A stretch of DNA of 64,000 nucleotides from Thaumasiovibrio subtropicus. GTDB lineage: Bacteria > Pseudomonadota > Gammaproteobacteria > Enterobacterales > Vibrionaceae. The DNA lies in the NCBI RefSeq assembly GCF_019703835.1, contig NZ_AP023055.1, positions 1,736,001-1,800,000 of the forward strand, given 5' to 3'. Positions 25,662 through 33,459 of the stretch are shown one piece after another. The notes under the pieces were generated by a model. It saw nothing but the letters and a program-made list of their open reading frames with translations, had not been told where the DNA came from and ran no database searches. The position numbers were made by a program, and so were the translations under genes. How positions within the stretch are numbered: position 1 is the first letter of the stretch; each line of letters opens with the position of its first letter.

Positions 25662-26255
25662 ATGACTAAGTACGTAATTTTTGATTTAGGTGGTGTCGTT
25701 GTTGAACTCGGTAAACACCCTATTCCACCGCAATGGCTAGACGCCGAGAAAAGTTTTAGTTTTAAAGATTGGTTTCAGTCAGACATTGCGCTTTCTTTCG
25801 AACGTGGACTCACCTCTCCCGACGCGTTTGCATCCGCCCTCAAAGCAACTCTGGGGCTTAACGTCGACAATAGCGATGTGCTAGCACAGTTCACCCAATG
25901 GCCCGTAGGCCTGTTTCCGTCCATGCCATCACTTCTCACATCGTTGAAGCAAGACTATACCCTCGTCGCCTTCACCAACACCAACTCACTGCATTACCCG
26001 AGATTAATCGATGAGTTCAAACTCGAAACGTACTTTGATCATATCTTTGCTTCGCACTTGATGCACCTCGCCAAACCCGATCTCGCAGCGTTTGAACATG
26101 TGTTGCAAGCACTTGGCACAACAGCCGATCAAGTCATATTTATCGACGACAATATCGCCAATATTCAAACAGCCAGAAATATGGGGATCCATGCGCTCCA
26201 TGCCAGTGGGGAAGCCGCGGTTACCTTAGCACTCAAACAAGCAGGAGTTTTCTAA
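25662..26255 (+). CDS. HAD superfamily hydrolase (YihX-like)
   Basis: A 197-residue HAD-IA protein with motif I FDLGGVVVELG, motif II FTNTNS, motif III lysine in MHLAKPDLAAF and motif IV VIFIDDNIANIQTA. The GGVV variant of motif I (second Asp replaced by Gly) resembles the YihX/alpha-glucose-1-phosphatase group, in which the usual DxD is changed; this one may therefore be slow or specialised. Second gene of the HAD pair. Substrates are probably sugar phosphates or nucleotides, not determinable here. Confidence 0.85.
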   Translation: MTKYVIFDLGGVVVELGKHPIPPQWLDAEKSFSFKDWFQSDIALSFERGLTSPDAFASALKATLGLNVDNSDVLAQFTQWPVGLFPSMPSLLTSLKQDYTLVAFTNTNSLHYPRLIDEFKLETYFDHIFASHLMHLAKPDLAAFEHVLQALGTTADQVIFIDDNIANIQTARNMGIHALHASGEAAVTLALKQAGVF

Positions 26256-26386
26256 CCATTAAGCGAGGACTCAAACAACATTTAAACGCAAGAGAATGAG
26301 ACTCGCCTTCAAAGACCTGTTGGCGAGCCTAGTGCGCGATTTAATCCAGTCACTTAAAACCTGAAAAAAGTTGTAACAGCGCTCGC

Positions 26387-27430
26387 TTAAGCCTCTTCCA
26401 ATGCTTGTAAATCCGGCTCATGAAGCTTGATCTGCAAAGCGCTAAAGTTCTCGCGCAGTTGTTCAACCTTGCTTGCCGAAATCAGCGGCAATGCAGAGGG
26501 TTGTCGTTGACACATCCAAGCAAGCACAATGACATTTTCGCTCACACCATATTTATCGGCTACTCGAGATAACACCTCAAGGCGACGTTCATTCCCAGTA
26601 TTTTCATAAACGTGTTTACGCCAGTAATTCTCTCTGCGATCTTGTCGCGTATAATAGCCGCCCAGTAACGGTGAATAGGCCACTAAGCTAACTGCCGTTT
26701 CATGTTGAAGCATATTTTCAAGATCGCGGGTAACATAATCGCACACCCCAAAGTCGGATCGTTTCTTTGGATTCAAGTAAGTTAAATGCTGCTGGATCGC
26801 GCAAAATGGTGTAAATCCATGCTGCTTGGCAATCATTTGCGCTTCCTTAAATCGCCATGACATAAAATTGGAGCAGGCGATTGCCTTGGTTTTCCCTTGT
26901 TTGACTAAGTCATCCAAGGTTTTCATTATCTGAAACAAATCCTGACTACGATCATCGAAGTGAACATAATAGAGATCGACATAATCAATACCCATATTAT
27001 TTAGGCTTCGTTCAATGCCTTCATAAATCGTTTCCGGCGCCAGCCCCTCCATATTTGAATGTGGATGCTCATCAATGATGTCGCTATTTTTTGGGCGACA
27101 ACCACACTTAGTCGCAATAATCACATCCTGTCGGTTGTTGCGGCTGGCTAACCATTTCCCGATCACGCGTTCGCTAGCATCGGGATAGCCATTTTCGACC
27201 CAATACGCATAACAGTTAGCGGTATCTAAAAAGTTTCCTCCTAAGGCTAAATACTCATCAAGTAGGCGAAAGCTCTGTGTTTCACTGACACTTGAACCCA
27301 ATAACATGGTCCCAAACCCTAATGGGCTTACCTTGATACCGGTGTTACCCAGTTCAACGCTAAGATCCTTAATCGTTGGCTTTGCTGTAATCGCGGTACC
27401 AAAGCCAACAGTACCCAACCCAATTTCCAT
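26387..27430 (-). CDS. aldo/keto reductase
   Basis: A 347-residue NADPH-dependent reductase with the (beta/alpha)8 AKR fold. The catalytic tetrad is visible: Asp and Tyr in FLDTANCYAYW, Lys in IIATKCGCR, and His in DLYYVHFDD. The N-terminal hairpin includes VSPLGFGTMLLGS and the C-terminal loop PLISASKVEQLRENFSAL is the NADPH-binding signature. An apparent 25-residue N-terminal extension precedes the usual start; ATG 27430 overlaps no other gene and no better start is evident. It is divergent from a LysR gene 96 bases away, its probable regulator. Confidence 0.92.
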   Translation of the reverse strand: MEIGLGTVGFGTAITAKPTIKDLSVELGNTGIKVSPLGFGTMLLGSSVSETQSFRLLDEYLALGGNFLDTANCYAYWVENGYPDASERVIGKWLASRNNRQDVIIATKCGCRPKNSDIIDEHPHSNMEGLAPETIYEGIERSLNNMGIDYVDLYYVHFDDRSQDLFQIMKTLDDLVKQGKTKAIACSNFMSWRFKEAQMIAKQHGFTPFCAIQQHLTYLNPKKRSDFGVCDYVTRDLENMLQHETAVSLVAYSPLLGGYYTRQDRRENYWRKHVYENTGNERRLEVLSRVADKYGVSENVIVLAWMCQRQPSALPLISASKVEQLRENFSALQIKLHEPDLQALEEA

Positions 27431-27526
27431 AATCGTGATCCTTCAGCAATGAAATAACCTTTCTTTATTTTCCAGCTTACAAGACAATAAGGCGTCATCA
27501 ATGAAATATAATGAAATGGTCTTTTC

Positions 27527-28342
27527 ATGAATGAAATGAACTTGGATTGGAATGATCTACAGCTTTTCCTCGCGGTCGCGAGAGAAGGCGGATTGTCAGC
27601 CGCGGCAAAAACAACACAACGCAGCCCCGCGACACTCGGACGTAGAATGCTAGCTTTAGAAAGAAGCTTAGGTAAAGCACTGTTTATCCGCCATGATCGC
27701 GGATATGAGTTACTCACCGACGGGAAAAAACTGTTCGACCAGTTAACCGAAGTTGAGTCTCATCTTGGTACTTTACTTCCACGTAGTCCCGAGCAAAAAA
27801 AGCCACTCGTCAAAATTTCTGCTGGTACATGGACAACCTTACACCTGATTAAAAACATCAAGCAGTTGTCAGAAACGTTTGATAGCACCTTAATCCGGTT
27901 TATTTCGACTGAGCATATTCTTGATATCACTCACCGTGAAACCGTAATTGGTATTCGCAATCGTCGCCCAACTGACCAGAATCTTGTGTGCCGACGATTA
28001 CACAGTGTTGAATTTGCCCCTTATGCCACTGTCGACGCACCCCAAAAATGGATCAAAGTGTTGTCTGATACGCCAATTGCTCGTTGGTTAGATCGTTTTG
28101 TAGAAAACGACGCTATTTGTGAAGTCAGCACGCCACGCAATAGTTTAGATCTTGCGCTTGAGCATCAAGGTATCGCCTTACTACCCACGTTTATCGGCGA
28201 CAACCAACCCACCTTAGTTCGTGTCGGCAACATCATTGACGAATTAGGACATGATCAATGGCTCGTCACCCACCATGAAGATCGATACTTACCGGAAGTG
28301 AGAATGTTGATTAACCGCTTGGGAGATATGTTGCAAGATTAG
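27527..28342 (+). CDS. LysR family transcriptional regulator
   Basis: A 271-residue regulator, shorter than most LysR proteins. The HTH is LFLAVAREGGLSAAAKTTQRSPATLGRRMLALERSLG in overlapping segments, followed by ALFIRHDRGYELLTDG. The effector domain is short (about residues 90-265). It is divergent from the aldo/keto reductase gene. It converges on trpS2. Confidence 0.9.
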   Translation: MNEMNLDWNDLQLFLAVAREGGLSAAAKTTQRSPATLGRRMLALERSLGKALFIRHDRGYELLTDGKKLFDQLTEVESHLGTLLPRSPEQKKPLVKISAGTWTTLHLIKNIKQLSETFDSTLIRFISTEHILDITHRETVIGIRNRRPTDQNLVCRRLHSVEFAPYATVDAPQKWIKVLSDTPIARWLDRFVENDAICEVSTPRNSLDLALEHQGIALLPTFIGDNQPTLVRVGNIIDELGHDQWLVTHHEDRYLPEVRMLINRLGDMLQD

Positions 28343-28355
28343 TCGCATGCGATCA

Positions 28356-28398
28356 GTCTGTTTCTGGCGTTTATTCTCAAACTACACCTGAAACAGAC
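28356..28398. terminator. inverted repeat between converging genes
   Basis: A 9-bp perfect inverted repeat (GTCTGTTTC and GAAACAGAC) with a 25-base loop lies between the converging LysR and trpS2 genes. There is no T-run on either side, so termination is only a possibility. Confidence 0.35.
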
Positions 28399-28411
28399 CA
28401 AACGCATTACT

Positions 28412-29434
28412 TCATAAAATGTTTAACCCGAAGACAGCCTTAACACTGTGAAGCACTGTCTCCGTTTTCTCTCTTGATATCTGGCTACCTTTGCGAAGTA
28501 TGTCCACCAATTGGGCTTTATCATTTAAGTAGTCGGCTCGCCGCGCTCTTATCGGCTGGAGCAATTCTTGCAGACATTCTTCCAATATCTTCTTCGTCTT
28601 GCCATCGCCTAACCCGCCGCGCTGATAATGTGCTTTCAACTCATCGACATAGCCTTTATCTGGATGAAAAGCATCGAGATAGGTAAAAACAACGTTACCT
28701 TCAACCCGGCCCGGATCTTCTACCCGCAGATGGTAAGGGTCGGTATACATGGATTTCACTGCAGCACTGATTTCCCTCTCCGATGCGCCTAGATTGATCG
28801 TATTCCCCATCGTTTTCGACATCTTGTTTTTGCCGTCAGTACTCGGCAAACGCGGTGCATTACTCAACAATGGTCGGCATTCTGTTAAAATCGCTTCACC
28901 CGCCAACCCGTTGAGCTTTCTAACGATTTCATTTGTCTGCTCAATCATGGGCAGTTGATCATCCCCCACTGGCACCAGTGTGGCGTGAAACGCCGATATG
29001 TCCGCCGCTTGTGAAATGGGATAAGTCATAAAGCCAACAGGAATGGACCGTTCAAAACCTTTGCTTTGAATTTCACTTTTCACCGTGGGGTTGCGCTCTA
29101 GGCGGCTCATTGTCACCAAATTGCTGTAGAACATAGTGAGTTCAGCTAAAGCAGGCAGTTGAGACTGCAAACAGATTGTCGTCTTATCGGGGTCTATCCC
29201 TACAGCAAGGTAGTCTGCGACGACATTGAGAATGTTCGACGCGACTTTGGATGGTTGGTGAGCATTGTCTGTTAGCCCCTGCATATCCGCGACCAAGATG
29301 GTTTGCTGATTGGCATGCTGTAACTCCACTCGCTGTTTAAGCGATCCAACATAATGACCGAGATGCAAAGGGCCCGTGGCACGATCGCCTGTCAGTATGA
29401 TGTCTGAGCGGTTGGGTGTGTGTTGTAACGTCAT
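28412..29434 (-). CDS. trpS2: tryptophan--tRNA ligase, second type (TrpRS paralogue)
   Basis: A 340-residue class I aminoacyl-tRNA synthetase charging tRNA-Trp. The HIGH-type motif is GPLHLGHYVGSL, the KMSKS motif appears as KNKMSKTMGNT, and the tryptophan-pocket segment PVGFMTYPISQAADI with LVPVGDDQLPMIEQTNEI is typical of TrpRS. It resembles the second-type TrpRS that many bacteria keep beside a housekeeping copy, often linked to indolmycin resistance. ATG 29434 has GGAG seven bases upstream. That Shine-Dalgarno lies in a hairpin (29440-29471), and 102 bases upstream ends a leader peptide with two adjacent Trp codons, so expression probably responds to tryptophan charging. The main trpS is expected elsewhere in the genome. 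Confidence 0.92.
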   Translation of the reverse strand: MTLQHTPNRSDIILTGDRATGPLHLGHYVGSLKQRVELQHANQQTILVADMQGLTDNAHQPSKVASNILNVVADYLAVGIDPDKTTICLQSQLPALAELTMFYSNLVTMSRLERNPTVKSEIQSKGFERSIPVGFMTYPISQAADISAFHATLVPVGDDQLPMIEQTNEIVRKLNGLAGEAILTECRPLLSNAPRLPSTDGKNKMSKTMGNTINLGASEREISAAVKSMYTDPYHLRVEDPGRVEGNVVFTYLDAFHPDKGYVDELKAHYQRGGLGDGKTKKILEECLQELLQPIRARRADYLNDKAQLVDILRKGSQISREKTETVLHSVKAVFGLNIL

Positions 29435-29439
29435 GGGTA

Positions 29440-29471
29440 ATCTCCGAGTTAGATAAAATGCTACTGGAGAT
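29440..29471 (-). promoter_or_regulatory. hairpin masking the trpS2 Shine-Dalgarno
   Basis: On the mRNA the Shine-Dalgarno GGAGAT (complement of 29440-29445) can pair with ATCTCC (complement of 29466-29471) across a 20-base loop. A T6 tract lies just upstream on the mRNA, preceded after 13 bases by another hairpin (arms TCTT-AGCT and AGCTAAGA, complement of about 29485-29513). The arrangement suits attenuation or translational control coupled to the leader peptide. Confidence 0.5.
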
Positions 29472-29535
29472 AAAAAAGCGATGACAATCTTAGCTACCTT
29501 CCAGCAGCTAAAGAATGTAAGAATTCAGTGCCGCT

Positions 29536-29589
29536 CTACAGAGAGCGCCACCAACAGAAGAATGCAGTAAGCGATGAAATAATGATCAT
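29536..29589 (-). CDS. Trp-rich leader peptide of trpS2
   Basis: A 17-residue open frame MIIISSLTAFFCWWRSL with adjacent Trp codons at positions 13-14, closely like the TrpL leader pattern of a WW pair followed by Arg and a stop. The stop codon lies inside a 6-bp hairpin (CGCTCT/AGAGCG), so ribosome stalling at the Trp codons would change pairing downstream. The start codon abuts the MITE at 29591, whose terminal AAGGTGG sits nine bases before the ATG and could act as its ribosome binding site. Its function is inferred from position and codon content. Confidence 0.6.
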   Translation of the reverse strand: MIIISSLTAFFCWWRSL

Positions 29590-29590
29590 A

Positions 29591-29851
29591 TACTCAAGCC
29601 ACCTTAAGATGCTTGTTCAGCGAGAATGTCTAGGTTTGCCATCGAGGCACTGCTTTGAAGGTCTAGTGGACTAAATCAAAAAGCAGTAACGAAGGTGGCG
29701 AGCCTAGAAAACTCGCCCTTCGGGAAGCAACTAGCGCCCCGATTTCTGCGTTAAATGTGTTCGAAAGGGGAAAGCCATTCCTTCACACCTTTGCCTTGAA
29801 CTCGAACCGCTAGTCTGCTTCTGAATCCTGCATCTTAAGGTGGCTTGAGTA
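29591..29851 (+). mobile_element. 261-bp MITE-like element, intact copy 2
   Basis: The same element as at 3733-3993, of exactly equal length and nearly the same sequence, with inverted termini starting TACTCAAGCCACCT and ending GGTGGCTTGAGTA. It is flanked by TA on both sides (29589-29590 and 29852-29853). It lies directly upstream of the trpS2 leader peptide, between that leader and the ancestral upstream region. Confidence 0.9.
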
Positions 29852-29927
29852 TAATATTTAAGCTAACAAGAATTATTATTTAACTCAATGAATTAGCATC
29901 ACTAATTTTTCAATACATACAGTTCCT

Positions 29928-29943
29928 CGTGACCAATATCACA
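29928..29943. promoter_or_regulatory. candidate CRP site
   Basis: CGTGACCAATATCACA matches the CRP consensus TGTGA-N6-TCACA at nine of ten positions. It lies 124 bases upstream of the small repeat-protein gene, and a possible -10 (TAAGAT) is at 29974-29979. This suggests cAMP-CRP control of that gene. Confidence 0.5.
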
Positions 29944-30066
29944 TTCGTTCAATTTATGTTCAGCTCCCATTGATAAGATGAATGCATCAAACAGAGATGA
30001 GGCCAACAACAAGGCCAAACATCCTAAAAATGGCAATCACGCCACTCAAACGGTTTAGTCGGAGAA

Positions 30067-30438
30067 TTGAATATGAAAAAAGTAATCGCAACTACTATGA
30101 TGGCTTTCGGTCTTTTTGCAGCTGGCGCACAAGCGAGCTACACACTTGAAGAGACCCAGATGTTTGCAGGTTCTGATAACTTCCACGCACAGGTTGAACA
30201 GCACCGTGCGCTGCAAGGCACAAACCATACAGGTGCTGAATCAGTTAGCCTATTCAGTGCCGAAGAAGTGCGCCAGTTTGCGACATCAGGCAACTTCCAC
30301 CAGCATGTGGCTGCACAGCGAGCACATCAGGGTGAAAGCAATGAAGCAAGCCTTGCGGGCGCATTCAATATCGAAGAAACACGCCAATGCGGCACTGCCA
30401 GCGACGTACATCGCTGTGTAGGTAATTTGACTAGCTAA
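30067..30438 (+). CDS. small secreted protein with three internal repeats
   Basis: The start may be the ATG at 30067 or 30073, after TCGGAGAATTGAAT. A signal peptide (about 1-23, cleavage AQA|SY) precedes three imperfect repeats: residues 25-51 (EETQMFAGSDNFHAQVEQHR), 61-89 (EEVRQFATSGNFHQHVAAQR) and 100-121 (EETRQCGTASDVHRCVGNL). The third carries two cysteines in place of Phe and another residue, so a disulfide could form across it. The repeats are His- and Gln-rich. I recognise no family. It is a single gene with a strong terminator and a possible CRP site upstream. It is probably a small periplasmic protein, perhaps metal-binding given the histidines, but this is inference. Confidence 0.8.
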   Translation: MNMKKVIATTMMAFGLFAAGAQASYTLEETQMFAGSDNFHAQVEQHRALQGTNHTGAESVSLFSAEEVRQFATSGNFHQHVAAQRAHQGESNEASLAGAFNIEETRQCGTASDVHRCVGNLTS

Positions 30439-30458
30439 GCAAAGGCTCATGAATAACA

Positions 30459-30490
30459 AAGAAGGCGCGGAAAGCGCCTTCTTGCTATTT
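30459..30490 (+). terminator. rho-independent terminator
   Basis: A perfect 10-bp stem AAGAAGGCGC/GCGCCTTCTT with loop GGAAA, followed by GCTATTTTA. It ends the small repeat-protein gene. Confidence 0.88.
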
Positions 30491-30568
30491 TAACTTTAAA
30501 TTTTAAGCAGCAACACGCTCGATGAAATGGGTGTTCTTTTGACTATTCCGTTTACCCTTTTATCGTTT

Positions 30569-30594
30569 ACGCCACTGCAACGTGGCGTTTTTTC
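30569..30594 (+). terminator. rho-independent terminator
   Basis: A 7-bp stem ACGCCAC/GTGGCGT with a six-base loop, followed by six T. It points rightward toward the converging oxidoreductase gene. No gene was found between it and the previous terminator, so it is a back-up or ends a short RNA. Confidence 0.7.
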
Positions 30595-30611
30595 TCCATA
30601 CAAAAACAGAC

Positions 30612-31616
30612 CTACTCTCCCGGGTAACGCAATTGCCATTGTGCGCGCAGCTCGTCCATTATCGCCATCACCGCTAACGTTTGTTGGTGAGGGACTCGCG
30701 GGCTTTCCTTGTATTGATTGCGCAAACAGTCATGGACATGTTCCGCTTCCAATACGTAAGCACTGCCTTGAAATCCAACTTCAAGTACTTTAATGATCTG
30801 CCCAACTTGGTCTCTAACAATCAATTGTTTAGGGCCAAAACTAAAGTCCGGGATCTCAATCATGCCTTTATCGCCAAGCACCGTCGCTTGGCATGGGATG
30901 TAGTGACCAACGCTGCTTGATACGGTCGCAACCAAACCATTGGCATACCGTAAGATGGCTGTAGATTGCATATCTACACCTGTTGGCGCAAGTTCAACTT
31001 CACTGACAATACTCTCGGGTTTGATCGCATTACTGCCCATCGTTTGGGCAATCATCTGGACAAACGTCAGCGGATAAATACCGACATCGAGCAACGCGCC
31101 GCCCGCTAATGCCGGATTAAATACCCGACTCTCCCAATCACGAGGCGCATTAAAGCCCATGCCCGCTTGCACACTCTTCACCTCACCAATAATGCCTTCA
31201 AGGATCAAAGTCATCATCGAGTGAATGGCCGGAAACATTGGAATCATCATGGCTTCCATAAAGAAAGTGCCACGCGCTTTAGCCAGCGCAACCAGCGCCA
31301 GTGATTGCTGGTAGTTTACGGTGAGTGGTTTTTCGCAAAGTACCGCGATCCCTTGCTCCAAGCAGGTCTGCGCGAATGTGTAGTGATGGGTATGCGGTGT
31401 CGCTATATATACAACGTTTACGCCACTCTGCTCAAAGAAGTGATCGACGTTATCGAATGCATGGGGAATATCGAAACTGAAAGCGAACTGATCCGCTTTT
31501 GCCTGAGAGGTCGCTAAAACGGCACCGATTTCAACATCGGATATCGTATTCAGCGCACCAGCAAACTGATGAGCAATATTACCTGTGCCTATGATGCCCC
31601 AACGAATCTTATCCAT
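30612..31616 (-). CDS. Gfo/Idh/MocA family oxidoreductase
   Basis: A 334-residue NAD(P)-dependent sugar or cyclitol dehydrogenase-like protein. The Rossmann motif is WGIIGTGNIAHQFAGAL and the conserved EKP is in GIAVLCEKPLTVNYQ, which supplies the catalytic-site lysine. The C-terminal alpha/beta domain contains GGALLDVGIYPL, where the family active-site Asp and neighbouring residues sit. The ATG at 31616 follows AAAGGTG; the frame reads ten codons further upstream without a better site. It is a single gene and the substrate is unknown. Confidence 0.9.
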   Translation of the reverse strand: MDKIRWGIIGTGNIAHQFAGALNTISDVEIGAVLATSQAKADQFAFSFDIPHAFDNVDHFFEQSGVNVVYIATPHTHHYTFAQTCLEQGIAVLCEKPLTVNYQQSLALVALAKARGTFFMEAMMIPMFPAIHSMMTLILEGIIGEVKSVQAGMGFNAPRDWESRVFNPALAGGALLDVGIYPLTFVQMIAQTMGSNAIKPESIVSEVELAPTGVDMQSTAILRYANGLVATVSSSVGHYIPCQATVLGDKGMIEIPDFSFGPKQLIVRDQVGQIIKVLEVGFQGSAYVLEAEHVHDCLRNQYKESPRVPHQQTLAVMAIMDELRAQWQLRYPGE

Positions 31617-31699
31617 AATCACCTTTCTCTGATCTACGTCGATCACCAGATTAACGCAATTGACTGTAAGGTAATGTTAGATTAAATGATGGAGCGCAC

Positions 31700-31732
31700 A
31701 AAAACGCGTTCTCACATCCTTGTGAAAACGCG
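31700..31732 (-). terminator. rho-independent terminator
   Basis: The stem CGCGTT-TCACA pairs with TGTGA-AACGCG (one internal mismatch, loop TCCT), followed on the minus strand by five T. It ends the DUF4198 gene transcript. Confidence 0.8.
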
Positions 31733-31806
31733 CGTTCGGGGCAGAGCCCTATTGGTCACACGGTCAGAGGGAAACGCATCAGACTCCGTGTAATCTGATT
31801 TTTATA

Positions 31807-32592
31807 TTAAAGATCAATCACATCGATCCAAAGAACGGCATCTTGAGAGAGTTCCTTACCTTCATGCTCAGTATCTGGACCCGAGCCTAGGCAAGCAAAG
31901 CCCCATTGGCCCGCAGTAGGAATACCAAACGTGAACATCCCATTGTCATCGGTGATCGCCACTAACGCCGATGCCGGTGGCTCACGGAAGTTATCTTTCG
32001 AGAACGCATTGGCCGCTTGATCGACCTTAGTATTGATAAACTCAATCTCACACTCTACACCTGCAGCTGGCTTGCCTTCAGACAAAAGCTGACCGGTGAA
32101 GGTGCTACCTGCCAAGATTTGGTATGGCTTGTTCTTTGGCACAATTTCAGTTTTCAAACCGAGTGGCTGATCCCAACCAGTAGGTAGACCAGCCTTGTTG
32201 ATCACTCGCTTAGTGATCTGCTGGATATAGATATCTTCGCCCTTCTCATAGTAAGGAGCAGGTGTGAGCGCAAAGACGTAGTCGCCATTACGCTGAATCT
32301 TGTGTGACACTTGGTATGCTGCGGCTTGATTATCTGGCCCCGTCCAAGTCACGGCTTTCAGCGCCGGAATCAAATCAGTACGCTTACCTTTGAAATCAAC
32401 AAAAAAAGCTTCCGGCTGACCCATGTCCATCACGTGACCGTTGTCCATTGGGTGGCCAAATACCAATTTCATATCCACGGTCGTGGGTTTATCAACCATC
32501 GCCTCAGGTGTATGAAGTAATTGAAAATGTGCAAAAGAAGAAGCAGAAACAGCCAGAGCCGCCGCACCGACAGAGAGCGCCAATTTGTTCAT
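31807..32592 (-). CDS. DUF4198 family periplasmic protein, iron-linked
   Basis: A 261-residue exported protein with a signal peptide (cleavage after SSFA|HF). The mature N-terminus is HFQLLHTPEAMVDKP, and VFGHPMDNGHVMDMG is a His/Met-rich motif of the DUF4198 family, often found beside metal uptake or TonB systems and suspected of metal binding. ATG 32592 is preferred because AGGA lies eight bases upstream; an ATG nine bases earlier lacks one. It follows a small periplasmic gene on the same strand, and both are divergent from feoAB, implying a shared role in ferrous iron handling at the periplasm. Confidence 0.85.
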   Translation of the reverse strand: MNKLALSVGAAALAVSASSFAHFQLLHTPEAMVDKPTTVDMKLVFGHPMDNGHVMDMGQPEAFFVDFKGKRTDLIPALKAVTWTGPDNQAAAYQVSHKIQRNGDYVFALTPAPYYEKGEDIYIQQITKRVINKAGLPTGWDQPLGLKTEIVPKNKPYQILAGSTFTGQLLSEGKPAAGVECEIEFINTKVDQAANAFSKDNFREPPASALVAITDDNGMFTFGIPTAGQWGFACLGSGPDTEHEGKELSQDAVLWIDVIDL

Positions 32593-32657
32593 TATGTACA
32601 TCCTATGTTGTAGTGTGCCGAGCGACCTAAGGTCAGAGTTGCCGCTCGGGGCAAAGG

Positions 32658-32969
32658 TTATTCGACGATGTCTGAGCCCGGAATCTCAATCAAGTGGCCA
32701 GGCCCTGCATTAAATTGCACTTTGTAGTCACCTTCCGGCTTTTGGAAAGTGTACTCACCAGCTTCATCCATCTTACCTGTCAGCACTGTGTTACCAGCGC
32801 CATCGACGACTGACATTTCAACACCCGCTGCGGATGAACCATCAGAAAAACCACCTTCACACAGTACTTCGCCATCACCGAGGTCATAGCAAGAGCAAAG
32901 TGGCGTATGGGCAAACGCGGCAGCAGGAATCAAGGCCGCCAACAAAACGGGAAGAGCGTGCTTTTTCAT
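32658..32969 (-). CDS. small periplasmic carboxypeptidase-regulatory-like protein
   Basis: A 103-residue protein with a signal peptide (cleavage AFA|HT) followed by a Cys-containing stretch (TPLCSCYDLGDGEVLCEGGF) and a small beta-sandwich pattern (VEMSVVDGAGNTVLTGKMDEAGEYTF) typical of carboxypeptidase regulatory or transthyretin-like domains. ATG 32969 has AAGGA six bases upstream. First gene of the leftward operon divergent from feoAB, followed by the DUF4198 gene after 65 bases. Proposed role: periplasmic partner in iron or other metal uptake, inferred from context. Confidence 0.75.
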   Translation of the reverse strand: MKKHALPVLLAALIPAAAFAHTPLCSCYDLGDGEVLCEGGFSDGSSAAGVEMSVVDGAGNTVLTGKMDEAGEYTFQKPEGDYKVQFNAGPGHLIEIPGSDIVE

Positions 32970-33100
32970 CACAAGTCCTTTTTCATTTAGATCGGGAAAG
33001 GGTTAAAGCAGCACTTAATAAGAGCATCATTGCCTAACCCAAGCTCGTTTTTGAGGACATCATGCTAATGGGGTACGAATAATAAACACAAGGGAAAACC

Positions 33101-33183
33101 ATTCTCATTTGCAGTTCGATTGATATAGATCAACAGAGACTCATTCTCATTATTTATGAATTGATCAACATGGATGAGAATGA
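33101..33183. promoter_or_regulatory. cluster of Fur-box-like hexamers
   Basis: Three copies of the ATGAGAAT-type motif occur: 33101-33109 (minus), 33143-33152 (minus) and 33175-33183 (plus), the last running into GATTAACATCATT. Arrays of such hexamers form Fur boxes. Placed between divergent iron genes, they are probable Fur operators controlling both directions. Confidence 0.6.
33120..33133. promoter_or_regulatory. FNR-type binding site
   Basis: TTGATATAGATCAA is a perfect match to the FNR consensus TTGAT-N4-ATCAA. It lies 92 bases before the feoA start and between two Fur-like motifs. Anaerobic activation by FNR is established for feo operons in enterics and vibrios. Confidence 0.75.
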
Positions 33184-33224
33184 TTAACATCATTAACGTG
33201 TCTCCCCTCTCTGTGTTGAATATC

Positions 33225-33458
33225 ATGAAATGCACTCTTTCTACGCTTAAACCAGGCGAAATTGCGACTATCTCACGGCATCTTGCTGAAGGGCCGGTTC
33301 GGCAACGACTACTTGACCTCGGTTTTATGCCCCAAAGTTCCATTGAAATGGTCCGTTATGCGCCCCTTGGCGACCCCATTGAAGTTCGCATTGGACGCAA
33401 TCATGTTCTCCTCAGAAAGACAGAAGCAAACACAGTGATAGTGAAACGGAACGCGTAA
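33225..33458 (+). CDS. feoA: ferrous iron transport protein A
   Basis: A 77-residue SH3-like cytosolic protein that works with FeoB. Recognised by KPGEIATISRHLAEGPVRQR, LLDLGFMPQSSIEMVRYAPLG and DPIEVRIGRNHVLLRKTEA, the standard FeoA pattern. The ATG at 33225 gives a normal FeoA length; an in-frame ATG at 33174 would add 17 odd residues within the regulatory region. It ends one base before feoB. First gene of feoA-feoB-Cys-rich operon with FNR and Fur-like sites upstream. Confidence 0.93.
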   Translation: MKCTLSTLKPGEIATISRHLAEGPVRQRLLDLGFMPQSSIEMVRYAPLGDPIEVRIGRNHVLLRKTEANTVIVKRNA

Positions 33459-33459
33459 T

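Noticed and set aside
26300..26345. Possible diverged MITE piece (GGCGAGCCTAG)
   Set aside because: Only about 12 identical bases, too short to separate from chance.
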